Notes: a model not told the origin generated them from the letters alone. 64,000 nt of DNA from an uncultured Lachnospiraceae bacterium (GCA_958402795.1 CATXUX010000016.1:9823-73822); one strand, 5' to 3'. Counted from the first letter of the stretch, positions 19,868 to 26,844 are shown. Numbers and translations are program-made.

Positions 19868-19912
19868 GCCAAATGGACATGCAAGCATATCCGCCTGGCT
19901 CGTTGCTCGCGG
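19868..19912. repeat. Interspersed hairpin repeat, copy 2 (inverted relative to copy 1)
   Basis: Near-exact reverse complement of 15314-15357. The stem here is GGACATGC/GCATATCC with one mismatch, so this copy is slightly decayed. It lies 41 nt upstream of the ABC ATPase start. Confidence 0.75.
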
Positions 19913-20006
19913 AAATGAAGCATATTTTCCCGCGCCGTATGTCACTACTCCTGCCTGAACTATTATCAGCATAGCATCCAAATCCTACAGCAACATGACT
20001 CTCACC

Positions 20007-21044
20007 CTACAATTTTGTAGGAATCAGAAAATTTACCGTGAAAGCCGTTCCTTTCCCCAGCTCGCTGTCCACTTCTATTGTGCCGTTATGTGCTTCCACG
20101 ATCATCTTCGCAAGGGGAAGGCCAAGTCCGACGCCTTGTCTGTCTTTGGAAAACCGACTCCGGTAGAACCGTTTAAAAATGTGGTGCAGGTCTTCCGGAT
20201 GGATCCCGCACCCATTGTCCGCAATCCGGATCTGTACCACAGAAGCAGACTGCCGCCATTTTATCTCCACAGTATCCCCGCTCTCCGTATGATCCAGCGC
20301 GTTCTTTACGATATTGTCCAACGCTTCAAGCATCCAGTCCCGGTCACAGGAAAGGGTAATATCCTCATCTCCGGACAGGATCAGTTCTTTTTGTTCCTGC
20401 TCTGCCCGGTACATAAAGTGCATCTCCACATCCTTCATCATTTCCGCCACATTTTCCGGCGTCTTCTCCAGAACAACGGATCCGGCGTCTAATTTCGTAA
20501 TCTTCAGAAGCATCTGTACCAGAGTCTCGATCCGGTCAAGCTCCTTCTCCGACAATGCGGCAAATTCCTGTATCTCAGGCAGTTCCTTTGTCTCCTCCTG
20601 CAAAAGTCCGTTATAAATGTTCAGCGCTGCCAGCGGCGTCTTCAACTGATGGGAAATATCCGACAGGGTATTCTTTAAAAATTGCTTTGACCTGCGCTCC
20701 TGCTCCGCATTGGCATTCAAGATCGCGACAAGGGAATTCACCTCATGGAACAGGCGATACACTTCTCCTTCTTCGTCGCACTCGATCCGTGCCTCATGAT
20801 TCCCGTCAAGATACTCCGTAACCCTGGAAACAGCCTCTTCCATGACCGCGTTCTGTTCCCTGAAATACCTGTAGCAGAAAGCAAGAATGGCAACTCCCAT
20901 GCCGAGGATGCACAACGGGAACAAAAGTCTCACTGATCCGATCTGAAATCCTGCAAGCAGAGCAGCCAAAACTGTAAAAAATAACGTACAGGCTGCTATT
21001 TCTAAAAACAGCCTTTTTATCTTCTGATTTGCCAGTATCTTCAT
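20007..21044 (-). CDS. Sensor histidine kinase of the ABC-transporter module
   Basis: 345 residues with two close membrane segments (about 13-33 and 38-56) and almost no extracytoplasmic loop, like intramembrane-sensing kinases. The H-box is SDISHQLKTPLAAL (His near 150), N-box DNIVKNALDHTESGD, G1 ADNGCGI and G2 GVGLGLPLAK. Start 21044 follows AGAGGTGCAGG and clears the regulator stop by 11 nt; a longer frame would overlap it. The regulator, kinase, ATPase and permease order is the known signature of Bce-like or similar detoxification modules in which the transporter may take part in sensing. Confidence 0.9.
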   Translation of the reverse strand: MKILANQKIKRLFLEIAACTLFFTVLAALLAGFQIGSVRLLFPLCILGMGVAILAFCYRYFREQNAVMEEAVSRVTEYLDGNHEARIECDEEGEVYRLFHEVNSLVAILNANAEQERRSKQFLKNTLSDISHQLKTPLAALNIYNGLLQEETKELPEIQEFAALSEKELDRIETLVQMLLKITKLDAGSVVLEKTPENVAEMMKDVEMHFMYRAEQEQKELILSGDEDITLSCDRDWMLEALDNIVKNALDHTESGDTVEIKWRQSASVVQIRIADNGCGIHPEDLHHIFKRFYRSRFSKDRQGVGLGLPLAKMIVEAHNGTIEVDSELGKGTAFTVNFLIPTKL

Positions 21045-21055
21045 TCCTGCACCTC

Positions 21056-21745
21056 TCACTCCGGCACGTTCCATTTATAACCCATACGCCGGACCGTCAC
21101 GATCCGCTTTGGTTTCCCCGGATCGTCCTCGATCTTCGTCCGAAGCCTGCGGATATAGACCGTCAGCGTATTTCCGTCCACGTAATCTCCCTGGCAGTCC
21201 CACAGCTTCCCGAGGATCTGCTCCGGGGAAAGCACCTGTCCGGGGTTCTCCATGAACAGACGGAGGAGCTTATACTCATTCGCCGTCAGTTCAATCTTTT
21301 CCCCGCGCCTGTATACCTCGCCCGTCAAAAGTCGGACCGTAATACCGCCGGAGTTCAGTTCTGTGTCCGCCTGATTAAAATTGCCGCTCCTTCGAAGAAG
21401 AGCGTTGATTCTGGACAAGAATACGGCAAGTTTGAATGGTTTTGTAATATAGTCGTCCCCTCCGATATCAAGTCCCATGATCATATCCGTTTCCTCATCC
21501 ATCGCGGTCAGGAACATGATCGGCGCCCTGGAAGTCTCCCGGATCTTCCTGCAGATATCAAATCCGGAACCGTCCGGCAGAGATACATCCAGAATCACCA
21601 GATCATATGCCCCGTTTTCCCAGAGCTGTTCTGCTTCGCTTTTCGTATGTGCAACCTCAAGCTGGTATCCCTGCTGCTTCTTGATTGCAAAAGACAGACC
21701 GCTTACCAGACTCAAATCATCCTCAACTAATAAAATCCGTTTCAT
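21056..21745 (-). CDS. OmpR-family response regulator
   Basis: 229 residues: a receiver domain with the acidic pair EDD (residues 8-10), phospho-acceptor Asp in VILDVSLPD (about 52), Thr in MFLTAMD and Lys in ITKPF, and a C-terminal winged helix (IELTANEYKLLRLFMENPGQ; TVYIRRLRTKIEDD). It is the first gene of the run that continues into the kinase and probably controls the ABC transporter genes. Two tandem hairpin repeats lie in its upstream region. Confidence 0.92.
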   Translation of the reverse strand: MKRILLVEDDLSLVSGLSFAIKKQQGYQLEVAHTKSEAEQLWENGAYDLVILDVSLPDGSGFDICRKIRETSRAPIMFLTAMDEETDMIMGLDIGGDDYITKPFKLAVFLSRINALLRRSGNFNQADTELNSGGITVRLLTGEVYRRGEKIELTANEYKLLRLFMENPGQVLSPEQILGKLWDCQGDYVDGNTLTVYIRRLRTKIEDDPGKPKRIVTVRRMGYKWNVPE

Positions 21746-21807
21746 CTGTATCCACCTTCTTACTAAATTGCTTCCTTGCTGATACGCTGCTTATAGCATA
21801 CCATATT

Positions 21808-21882
21808 CACTAAGCTCGTGAAAGACCTCGCTAAGTGTCTAGGCATATATTCTCACTAGGCTCGAAAGGACCTCGCCAAGTG
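21808..21882. repeat. Two tandem hairpin units with 46-bp period
   Basis: Units at 21808-21837 and 21854-21882 share the pattern CACTARGCTCG ... ACCTCGCYAAGTG, each an imperfect inverted repeat. They fill the 336-bp gap between the response regulator and the DUF3796-like gene. A related core occurs near 57205-57240. Confidence 0.7.
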
Positions 21883-21983
21883 TTCATATAATACCATATC
21901 TCGGAAGAAAAAACATCTGCCAGCCAGAAATCGTTCTTGTATATTGGTTTACTGAATCTTCAGATTATTTTCAAACCGAAAAA

Positions 21984-22063
21984 AAGTGATATATTTGTAT
22001 CTTTCACTATTGACAGCATGTTGTAGAAGTGATATATTTGTCCTATCAAGTGACAAATACATC
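21984..22063 (+). promoter_or_regulatory. Consensus promoter overlaid by direct and inverted repeats
   Basis: TTGACA (22010-22015), 17 bp, TATATT (22033-22038). A 15-bp direct repeat AAGTGATATATTTGT occurs at 21984-21998 and 22027-22041. GATATATTTGTC (22031-22042) and its near-exact complement (22052-22063, one mismatch) form an inverted repeat over the -10 and start point. This suggests tight control, plausibly by the small XRE-type protein encoded two genes on. Confidence 0.8.
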
Positions 22064-22081
22064 TCTTTGGAGGACAGTATT

Positions 22082-22747
22082 ATGAAAAATAACACAAAAA
22101 GCACTATCATTTTAGGTGTAATCTGCGCTCTGCTTGTAGTTGCAGCTTCATGGTATACGATTACCTTTAATGATTCAAGATTTATTGCACCTATGGATTT
22201 ATCGGAGTATGCGTTTCGAGTACAAGACCTGCCCATGATTATTTCCGGCATACTGATTACTTTATATGTTCTGTATCTCTTTGCACTGTTGATAAAAACT
22301 ATGGTCGCAAAAAAGGGAAATGAAAGAACCTCACAGTTTGCCAGAGCGGTTAATCCCAAATTGGGGTTTTTAGGATTTATAGGCTTTACGGGTTTTTTAG
22401 GTTTTTGGACTTACAGCACTGATAAAACTATCTTCCCGTTTACATTCTTTATGTTTTTCGGCTTTTTCGGATTTTTCTACGAAGGAAAAATGTCGCATAC
22501 TTTTATGGACGAACGATACAAAGAAAATAAGCTAAAAGCACATATGACAGCAAATAAAACTGCTTTGGCTATTATTTTTCTTGCGCTACTCATTCTGGGA
22601 CAAGGAAAACTTATTGGAAATCTGGAATATAACTTGATTGCACTTATCATTGTTATATCACTCTCAATAGCTCTTGAGGTATTTCTTAGTGAATATTTGC
22701 TATATCGTTACGACCACGGCGAGTCATTTGACGAAAGTGAGGAATAA
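22082..22747 (+). CDS. DUF3796-like membrane protein
   Basis: 221 residues, four or five hydrophobic segments. A glycine/phenylalanine repeat [16 protein letters not shown] (about 95-110) followed by [22 protein letters not shown] resembles the DUF3796 family of small clostridial membrane proteins. TTGGAGGA precedes the ATG at 22082; an upstream in-frame ATG at 21986 would lie within the promoter. The function is unknown. It is followed after 2 nt by an XRE-type regulator, a pairing often seen in mobile or stress-linked regulatory modules. Base composition here is more AT-rich than in the flanking genes. Confidence 0.65.
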   Translation: MKNNTKSTIILGVICALLVVAASWYTITFNDSRFIAPMDLSEYAFRVQDLPMIISGILITLYVLYLFALLIKTMVAKKGNERTSQFARAVNPKLGFLGFIGFTGFLGFWTYSTDKTIFPFTFFMFFGFFGFFYEGKMSHTFMDERYKENKLKAHMTANKTALAIIFLALLILGQGKLIGNLEYNLIALIIVISLSIALEVFLSEYLLYRYDHGESFDESEE

Positions 22748-22749
22748 GC

Positions 22750-22950
22750 GTGCCGGATTTTGAATGTAGACTTAAAAAATATAGACAGTTGAAAGATTTA
22801 ACGCAGGAGCAGTTGGCAGCACAAGTAGGTGTGCGTAGAGAAACCATTATGCGTTTGGAAAAGGCGCAGTATAATCCCTCTCTCAAATTAGCGATTGACA
22901 TCTCAAGGGCAGTTGACGCACCTATCGAAGAAATATTCATTTTCAAGTAG
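22750..22950 (+). CDS. Small XRE-family HTH regulator
   Basis: 66 residues starting with GTG two bases after the upstream stop. Nearly the whole protein is a helix-turn-helix ([21 protein letters not shown]) followed by [22 protein letters not shown]. Proteins of this size (YozG-like) commonly regulate their own operon together with a small membrane protein. The inverted repeat over the promoter at 22031-22063 is a candidate target. Confidence 0.88.
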   Translation: MPDFECRLKKYRQLKDLTQEQLAAQVGVRRETIMRLEKAQYNPSLKLAIDISRAVDAPIEEIFIFK

Positions 22951-23072
22951 CTTTAATGGTGAAAACTCCGTTTTACTGGCCAGTTGCACTATTGTTAATC
23001 TGCGTTGCTTGCCGTACAAAAACTAACGTGTTACTTTGGATTTATCAAAAAAGCAAAGGAGTGTACCGCATA

Positions 23073-23504
23073 ATGTTCGGAGAAAACTTAAAAACCCTCA
23101 GAAAGCAGAAAGGGGTTTCACAGGAAGATTTGGCAACAAGACTCCATGTAGTCCGACAGACCATTTCTAAATGGGAGAAAAATTTATCTGTTCCCGACAC
23201 TGATACCCTCATCCGACTGGCTGAAATATTAGAAGTGTCTGTCAGCGAATTACTGGGGGCAAAAATTGAAAATGAAAATACTGCCAGTGATATCGCAGAG
23301 CAGTTGTCGAGGATAAATGATCAGCTTGCAATCAAAAACCGGCGCTCACGCCGTATCTGGAAAGTAGTTGCCATAGTATTGGCGGTTATAGTTCTGCTAT
23401 ATGTTTTTTCGATTGCCGTATTTTTCAGATTTCCAACCTTCAATGAAAGCATTCAGAACAATCCACCCGAGATAACCGGCCAAACACAAATCATAGAGGA
23501 ATGA
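23073..23504 (+). CDS. XRE-family HTH protein with a C-terminal membrane segment
   Basis: 143 residues: HTH at 1-60 (MFGENLKTLRKQKGVSQEDL; VVRQTISKWEKNLSVPD), a linker, then one membrane helix (about 95-118, VVAIVLAVIVLLYVFSIAVF) and a short outer tail. AAAGGAG lies 11 nt before ATG 23073; the frame is open upstream without family similarity. Membrane-tied XRE proteins may report envelope signals, but no target is evident. It probably belongs to the same accessory patch as the two genes before it. Confidence 0.82.
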   Translation: MFGENLKTLRKQKGVSQEDLATRLHVVRQTISKWEKNLSVPDTDTLIRLAEILEVSVSELLGAKIENENTASDIAEQLSRINDQLAIKNRRSRRIWKVVAIVLAVIVLLYVFSIAVFFRFPTFNESIQNNPPEITGQTQIIEE

Positions 23505-23588
23505 ATAGCAAAAGCATATCCAATGCACGCATAAGAGCTTATCCTTTATTCTGCATTGACGGATATATAGGAGTTTTTATCTGGTCAG

Positions 23589-23624
23589 TCCTATTTGCTG
23601 TAACATTCTATACAGCAAATAGGA
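23589..23624. terminator. Perfect 14-bp inverted repeat after the HTH gene
   Basis: TCCTATTTGCTGTA (23589-23602) and its exact complement (23611-23624) around an 8-nt loop. No T tract follows, so it may be a weak terminator or a protein-binding site. The rest of 23505-23753 shows no convincing gene; an open frame at 23501-23824 crosses this stem and a promoter. Confidence 0.5.
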
Positions 23625-23678
23625 GCTTTCCATCATGGAATGCTCTTTTCTCTTTTCGATCTGAAAACATATTTCATG

Positions 23679-23707
23679 TTGACATCAGAACAAATGTTTC
23701 ATATAAT
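23679..23707 (+). promoter_or_regulatory. Perfect consensus sigma-A promoter
   Basis: TTGACA (23679-23684), 17 bp, TATAAT (23702-23707), both matching consensus exactly. It drives the truncated TIGR04076 gene and might supply transcription into the insertion element. Confidence 0.85.
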
Positions 23708-23753
23708 AGTTTTGGCAAACAGATGTTCGAATGCAAGGTCAGGAGGATTCAAT

Positions 23754-23849
23754 ATGGCAAAAGTAAAAATAACTGTTTTGAAAAAAGAATATTATGCAGA
23801 TTTTGCAGAAAAATATTTGACTGATGGAAAAGCGGCAGGTTATCTTTAA
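23754..23849 (+). pseudogene. TIGR04076-family gene, 5' fragment of 31 codons
   Basis: Begins MAKVKITVLKKEYYADFAEK after GGAGG, matching the start of TIGR04076 proteins, which are usually around 90-100 residues with a conserved cysteine. Here the match ends at DGKAAG, followed by YL and a stop, right where insertion-element DNA begins. The remainder of the gene is not present on the far side of the element, so insertion was accompanied or followed by deletion. Confidence 0.65.
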
Positions 23850-24064
23850 TGTTGAAATAGGGCTACCACAATCCCACTGGCTTTAGACGGTGGGTTAAGG
23901 TAGCCAAAAGTGGTGGTTTATGCTATACTTTCGTTATTATTTTCGTGTGCAAATATAGAAAGAAATTACTGATATCAAAACAGTTATCGGATGATATCAA
24001 ACAGTTTTCCTATGAGATATGTCAAAAACATCAAGTAATCATCAAGTATATGGAGACTGATAAA

Positions 24065-24118
24065 GGGGAAAGAGGTCTGGGAGACCTCTGCCCTGACCCG
24101 ACCGAAGCGGAGCGTAGA
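24065..24118 (+). repeat. 54-nt two-hairpin insert, copy A (in tnpA)
   Basis: Begins GGGGAA, then stem AGAGGTCT/AGACCTCT with a 3-nt loop, then a 29-nt tail ending CGGAGCGTAGA. It lies directly after the GAT AAA codons of tnpA. Relative to an uninterrupted reading the net change is one base off 54, so a frameshift follows. Confidence 0.82.
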
Positions 24119-24243
24119 CCCATATCCATTACATGATAGAAACGGAACCGACAATGTCAGTCAGTAAAATTGTAAATCTGATGAAAAGTTATACGACATA
24201 CCATATGTGGGAACGGTATCCGTCATATTTGCGGAAACACTTC

Positions 24244-24263
24244 TCCTAAAGGATGCTCCGCGA
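24244..24263 (+). repeat. 20-nt two-hairpin insert, copy 1 (in tnpA)
   Basis: Sequence TCCTAAAGGATGCTCCGCGA between codons TTC (Phe) and TGG (Trp). It can form TCCT/AGGA and TGC/GCG mini-stems. Aligned with copy 2, differences fall in paired positions. Confidence 0.75.
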
Positions 24264-24281
24264 TGGAAAGAACATACATTT

Positions 24282-24301
24282 TCCCAAGGGATACTTCGTA
24301 A
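24282..24301 (+). repeat. 20-nt two-hairpin insert, copy 2 (in tnpA)
   Basis: Sequence TCCCAAGGGATACTTCGTAA between codons TTT (Phe) and TGG (Trp). Stems TCCC/GGGA and TAC/GTA. It lies 18 nt after copy 1. Confidence 0.75.
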
Positions 24302-24399
24302 TGGACGGACAGATATTTTGCATGCAGTGCTGGCAATGTTTCAGAAGAAATGTTGCGCAAATACATAGAAAACCAGGGATGACAAGGAGGCGGCAGAGG

Positions 24400-25554
24400 G
24401 TGTTAAAGGCATATAAATACAGAATTTATCCCAATAAAGTACAGGAAGAACTTCTGGCAAAAACATTTGGCTGCTGTCGTTTTGTATACAATCAGGTATT
24501 GGCATACAGGAAGGAAAAATATAAGAAAGAAAAGAAATCCATGAGCAGAACTGACTGCAATAATTACTGTAACAGGAAATTAAAAGCAGAGAATGAGTGG
24601 TTGAGGGAAGTGGATAAATTTGCCCTTACAAACGCTATCTATAACATGGATTCCGCTTATCAGAAATTTTTCAAAGGCGCACAACGTCCAGTGGACGTTG
24701 GCTCTGCGCGGACCGGAGCGGAGCGTAGACATGCAGGATATCCGAAATTTAAAAGCAAACATGACAACCATAAGTCTTATACAACAAATTTTACGAATGG
24801 GAATATCAGTGTGGATTTTGAGTCCGGGAAAATAAAACTGCCAAAGCTGAAACAGGTTAAAGCAAAACTGCACAGGAAATTTACAGGTCAGATAAAATCA
24901 GCAACCGTGACACAGGTTCCAAGTGGCAAATATTATGTTTCTATTCTGGTGGAAACGGAACATACGCCATTACCAAAAGCAGAGAAAAAGACAGGTTTGG
25001 ATTTAGGAATAAAGGATTTATGTATTACGTCAGAGGGGCGGAAATATGAGAATCCTAAAATACTATCAAAGATGGAAAGAAAGCTGGCAAAACTGCAAAG
25101 AAAATTAGCGCATAAAGAAAAAAGAAGTAGGAACTATTATAAGACCAAAAGACAGATAGCGATATGCCATGAGAAAATAACCAATGCCAGAAAGGATTAT
25201 CTGCATAAATTATCACACGAGATTATCAGCGAAAACCAAGTGATAGTCTCCGAAAATTTGCAGATAAAAAACATGGTAAAAAATCATTATCTGGCAAAGT
25301 CTATAACGGATGTATCATGGTATGAGCTGACAAGACAACTGGAGTATAAGGCGGAATGGAATGGCAGAAAGTATATAAAAGTGGATACATTCTATGCCAG
25401 TAGCCAGATATGTTCCGTTTGCGGATATCAGAATACAGATACAAAAGACTTGTCAGTGAGGAAGTGGACATGTCCGGAATGCGGAGCAGAACACGATAGA
25501 GATATTAATGCGGCAAAAAATATATTAGCAGAAGGATTAAGGCAAATAGCATAA
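24400..25554 (+). CDS. tnpB: TnpB RNA-guided nuclease with an 18-residue in-frame insert
   Basis: GTG at 24400, 9 nt after AAGGAGG, opens a 384-residue TnpB ([17 protein letters not shown]). RuvC residues appear intact: Asp in [10 protein letters not shown], Glu in [12 protein letters not shown], Asp in [11 protein letters not shown]. The zinc finger is CSVCGYQN...CPECG. TnpB cuts DNA guided by omegaRNA and helps the element persist. Residues 93-110 ([18 protein letters not shown]) are encoded by a 54-nt repeat lying between FFK and [10 protein letters not shown], motifs adjacent or nearly so in relatives; the frame is kept. Whether the enlarged protein is active is unknown. Because tnpA is broken, the element can probably move only with help from another copy. 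Confidence 0.88.
   Translation: MLKAYKYRIYPNKVQEELLAKTFGCCRFVYNQVLAYRKEKYKKEKKSMSRTDCNNYCNRKLKAENEWLREVDKFALTNAIYNMDSAYQKFFKGAQRPVDVGSARTGAERRHAGYPKFKSKHDNHKSYTTNFTNGNISVDFESGKIKLPKLKQVKAKLHRKFTGQIKSATVTQVPSGKYYVSILVETEHTPLPKAEKKTGLDLGIKDLCITSEGRKYENPKILSKMERKLAKLQRKLAHKEKRSRNYYKTKRQIAICHEKITNARKDYLHKLSHEIISENQVIVSENLQIKNMVKNHYLAKSITDVSWYELTRQLEYKAEWNGRKYIKVDTFYASSQICSVCGYQNTDTKDLSVRKWTCPECGAEHDRDINAAKNILAEGLRQIA
24676..24729 (+). repeat. 54-nt two-hairpin insert, copy B (in tnpB)
   Basis: GGCGCA, stem CAACGTCC/GGACGTTG (24682-24689, 24693-24700), then GCTCTGC (24701-24707) pairing with GCGGAGC (24718-24724), ending CGTAGA. Length 54 nt, so 18 codons in frame. Confidence 0.85.
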
Positions 25555-25712
25555 AGAAATCTATAGGGCAGGGGTCGTCCGAATTAACGCCTGTGGAGAT
25601 AGTAGGGAGCAAGACGTCCGGTGGACGTCTGTTCTGCTCGGACCGGAGTGGAACGTAGAAACGAGGTCGATGAAACAGGAAGCCCATTGGCTTTAGACAA
25701 TGGGTAGTTCAC
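25555..25712 (+). ncRNA. Presumed omegaRNA scaffold / right-end region
   Basis: In IS605-type elements the 3' end of tnpB and the right end give the omegaRNA that guides TnpB, the guide starting just past the element. Here a GC-rich stretch follows the tnpB stop, then the 54-nt repeat copy C, then CCCATTG-GCTTTAGA-CAATGGG and TAGTTCAC. If the end is at 25712, the guide would begin at 25713. The RNA is inferred from position and the end stem only. Confidence 0.5.
25606..25659 (+). repeat. 54-nt two-hairpin insert, copy C (in the omegaRNA region)
   Basis: GGAGCA, stem AGACGTCC/GGACGTCT (25612-25619, 25623-25630), then GTTCTGC (25631-25637) pairing with GTGGAAC (25648-25654), ending CGTAGA. Two positions differ from copy B on both sides of the second stem, preserving pairing. 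Confidence 0.85.
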
Positions 25713-26154
25713 ATCGTTGACATATAAAGAAAATCTCGACAACCTGATCGAAGAAATAGATGCGGTCTTCCCGGATAAAACGATCAAAGTCTCTCTCGCA
25801 TGTTTAAACGATTTATTTATAGCAGAGCCATATGATATACTGGTATACAGATGGATAAAAGAATTATTGACAAATGTATATAAGCATTCTGATGGAACAC
25901 GTGCATGGATCATGCTATCCGCAGAAAGGAAACAGTTAAAACTGACTGTTTGCGATAACGGAACACAGGTTCTTATAGCCGAAATATTGGGAAGTAACAA
26001 AAAGACAAAACAAAAAGGTCTTTCTTCCATAAAAGAACAAGTAGAAAAATTAAGTGGAACATTTATTTTATCAAATCATATTCCACAAGGTTTCCGGGTT
26101 GAAATCACAATGATCATGAATGGTGGTAATTCTTATCAATATTTTATTAGTTGA
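25713..26154 (+). pseudogene. Sensor histidine kinase, 3' fragment cut by the insertion element
   Basis: The frame is open from the element edge to 26154. It encodes the end of a dimerisation region and an HATPase domain: IKELLTNVYKHSDGTRAWI is the N-box and QKGLSSIKEQVEKLSGTFIL the later part, as in ComP/DegS/LiaS-like kinases. The sensor part and the phospho-accepting His are absent. A TTG at 25717 could allow translation of a 145-residue ATPase fragment. It overlaps the response regulator start by 35 nt, so the two once formed one operon. Confidence 0.75.
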
Positions 26155-26746
26155 CGACCATACGCTTTTTGCAAAAAGTCTGGCGATTGCCTTTGAAGAA
26201 TATGAAGAAATTGAGAACTTTTATACCACACAAAGCATTTCATCTTTAGAAGAAATAATAACGGGGAAAAATATCGACATTGTTTTGATGGATATCAATC
26301 TCGGAAAATTAACGGATTGTAACGGTTTGGATATTGCCGCTGATTTAATTAAAAATATGCCTGCCCTCAAAATAATCATTTTGACCGGTTATGATTTGCC
26401 TGTATATAAATACGAAGCGAAAAAAATGAACGTCCGTGGCTTTTTGAATAAAAACATTAGTCCCGATAAGCTATTTGACGCCTTGATGAAAGTACAGCAA
26501 GGATACACTTGTTTTCCATCTGACCATAATGTTCCTATGATTGAAGAATTAACCGTTACAGAGCGAAAAATCTTATCTTTCATCAGTTGCGGAAAAAAAA
26601 GAAAAGAAATCGCAAAGGAATTATATATAAGCGAACGAACTTTGTCCAATCATTTGCAACACATTTATGAAAAGCTGGCTGTTACTTCATCTGTTGAAGC
26701 CGTCACAAAAGCAATTCAAATGGGATATATTTCCCCTTTATTTTGA
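26120..26746 (+). CDS. NarL/LuxR-family response regulator
   Basis: 208 residues. Receiver: LLVDDH (residues 8-13), phospho-acceptor Asp in VLMDINLG (about 56), Thr in ILTGYD, Lys in FLNKNIS. The C-terminal LuxR-type HTH is LTVTERKILSFISCGKKRKEIAKELYISERTLSNHLQ (given in two parts: LTVTERKILSFISCG and KEIAKELYISERTLSNHLQ). It looks intact although its kinase is truncated, so it may be unphosphorylated or served by another kinase. Its target is unknown. An inverted repeat follows at 26812. Confidence 0.85.
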   Translation: MVVILINILLVDDHTLFAKSLAIAFEEYEEIENFYTTQSISSLEEIITGKNIDIVLMDINLGKLTDCNGLDIAADLIKNMPALKIIILTGYDLPVYKYEAKKMNVRGFLNKNISPDKLFDALMKVQQGYTCFPSDHNVPMIEELTVTERKILSFISCGKKRKEIAKELYISERTLSNHLQHIYEKLAVTSSVEAVTKAIQMGYISPLF

Positions 26747-26811
26747 ACGTAAGCCGTATCTGCCGCCTCGAGATGCGCCATTTTGTCATCCGCATTGTAA
26801 AACTGAAAAAG

Positions 26812-26844
26812 TCCAAAACAGATGATTATAATATCTGCTTTGGA
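26812..26844 (+). terminator. Probable terminator of the response regulator gene
   Basis: TCCAAAACAGAT (26812-26823) pairs with ATCTGCTTTGGA (26833-26844) with one mismatch and a 9-nt loop, followed by TTTTAC. The remainder of 26747-26931 shows nothing else. Confidence 0.65.

Larger units (their letters stand above)
23945..24382 (+). pseudogene. tnpA: IS200-type Y1 transposase tnpA, broken by three small inserts
   Basis: Codons for VCKYRKKLL, YEICQKHQVIIKYMETDK, the HUH motif HIHY, MSVSKIVNLMKSY and finally [13 protein letters not shown] (with the presumed nucleophile Tyr) are all present in order, ending at TGA 24380-24382. The reading is interrupted by a 54-nt unit at 24065-24118 and by two 20-nt units at 24244-24263 and 24282-24301. 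If both 20-nt units are removed the C-terminus reads RKHFWKEHTFWTDRYF continuously. The N-terminal part before VCKYRKK is short and has no clear start codon. As an ordinary gene it cannot give a full-length protein. Confidence 0.82.
23856..25712 (+). mobile_element. IS200/IS605-family element with decayed tnpA, intact-looking tnpB and structured inserts
   Basis: The left end has a nested stem: GGCTACC/GGTAGCC outside, CCCAC/GTGGG inside around a GGCTTTAGAC-containing loop (23861-23905). The right end has CCCATTG/CAATGGG with loop GCTTTAGA (25683-25704), then TAGTTCAC. The shared loop sequence marks the two ends. Inside are tnpA remains, tnpB and an omegaRNA-like 3' region. Exact ends are approximate, as this family makes no target duplication. 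The left flank is a TIGR04076 fragment and the right flank a histidine kinase fragment. Confidence 0.8.

Noticed and set aside
23501..23824. 107-codon frame after the XRE/membrane gene
   Set aside because: It reads across a perfect hairpin and a consensus promoter, has no ribosome binding site and overlaps the TIGR04076 start in another frame.
24065..25659. 54-nt units as a CRISPR or tandem array
   Set aside because: Copies are hundreds of bases apart within different genes, with no spacer pattern.
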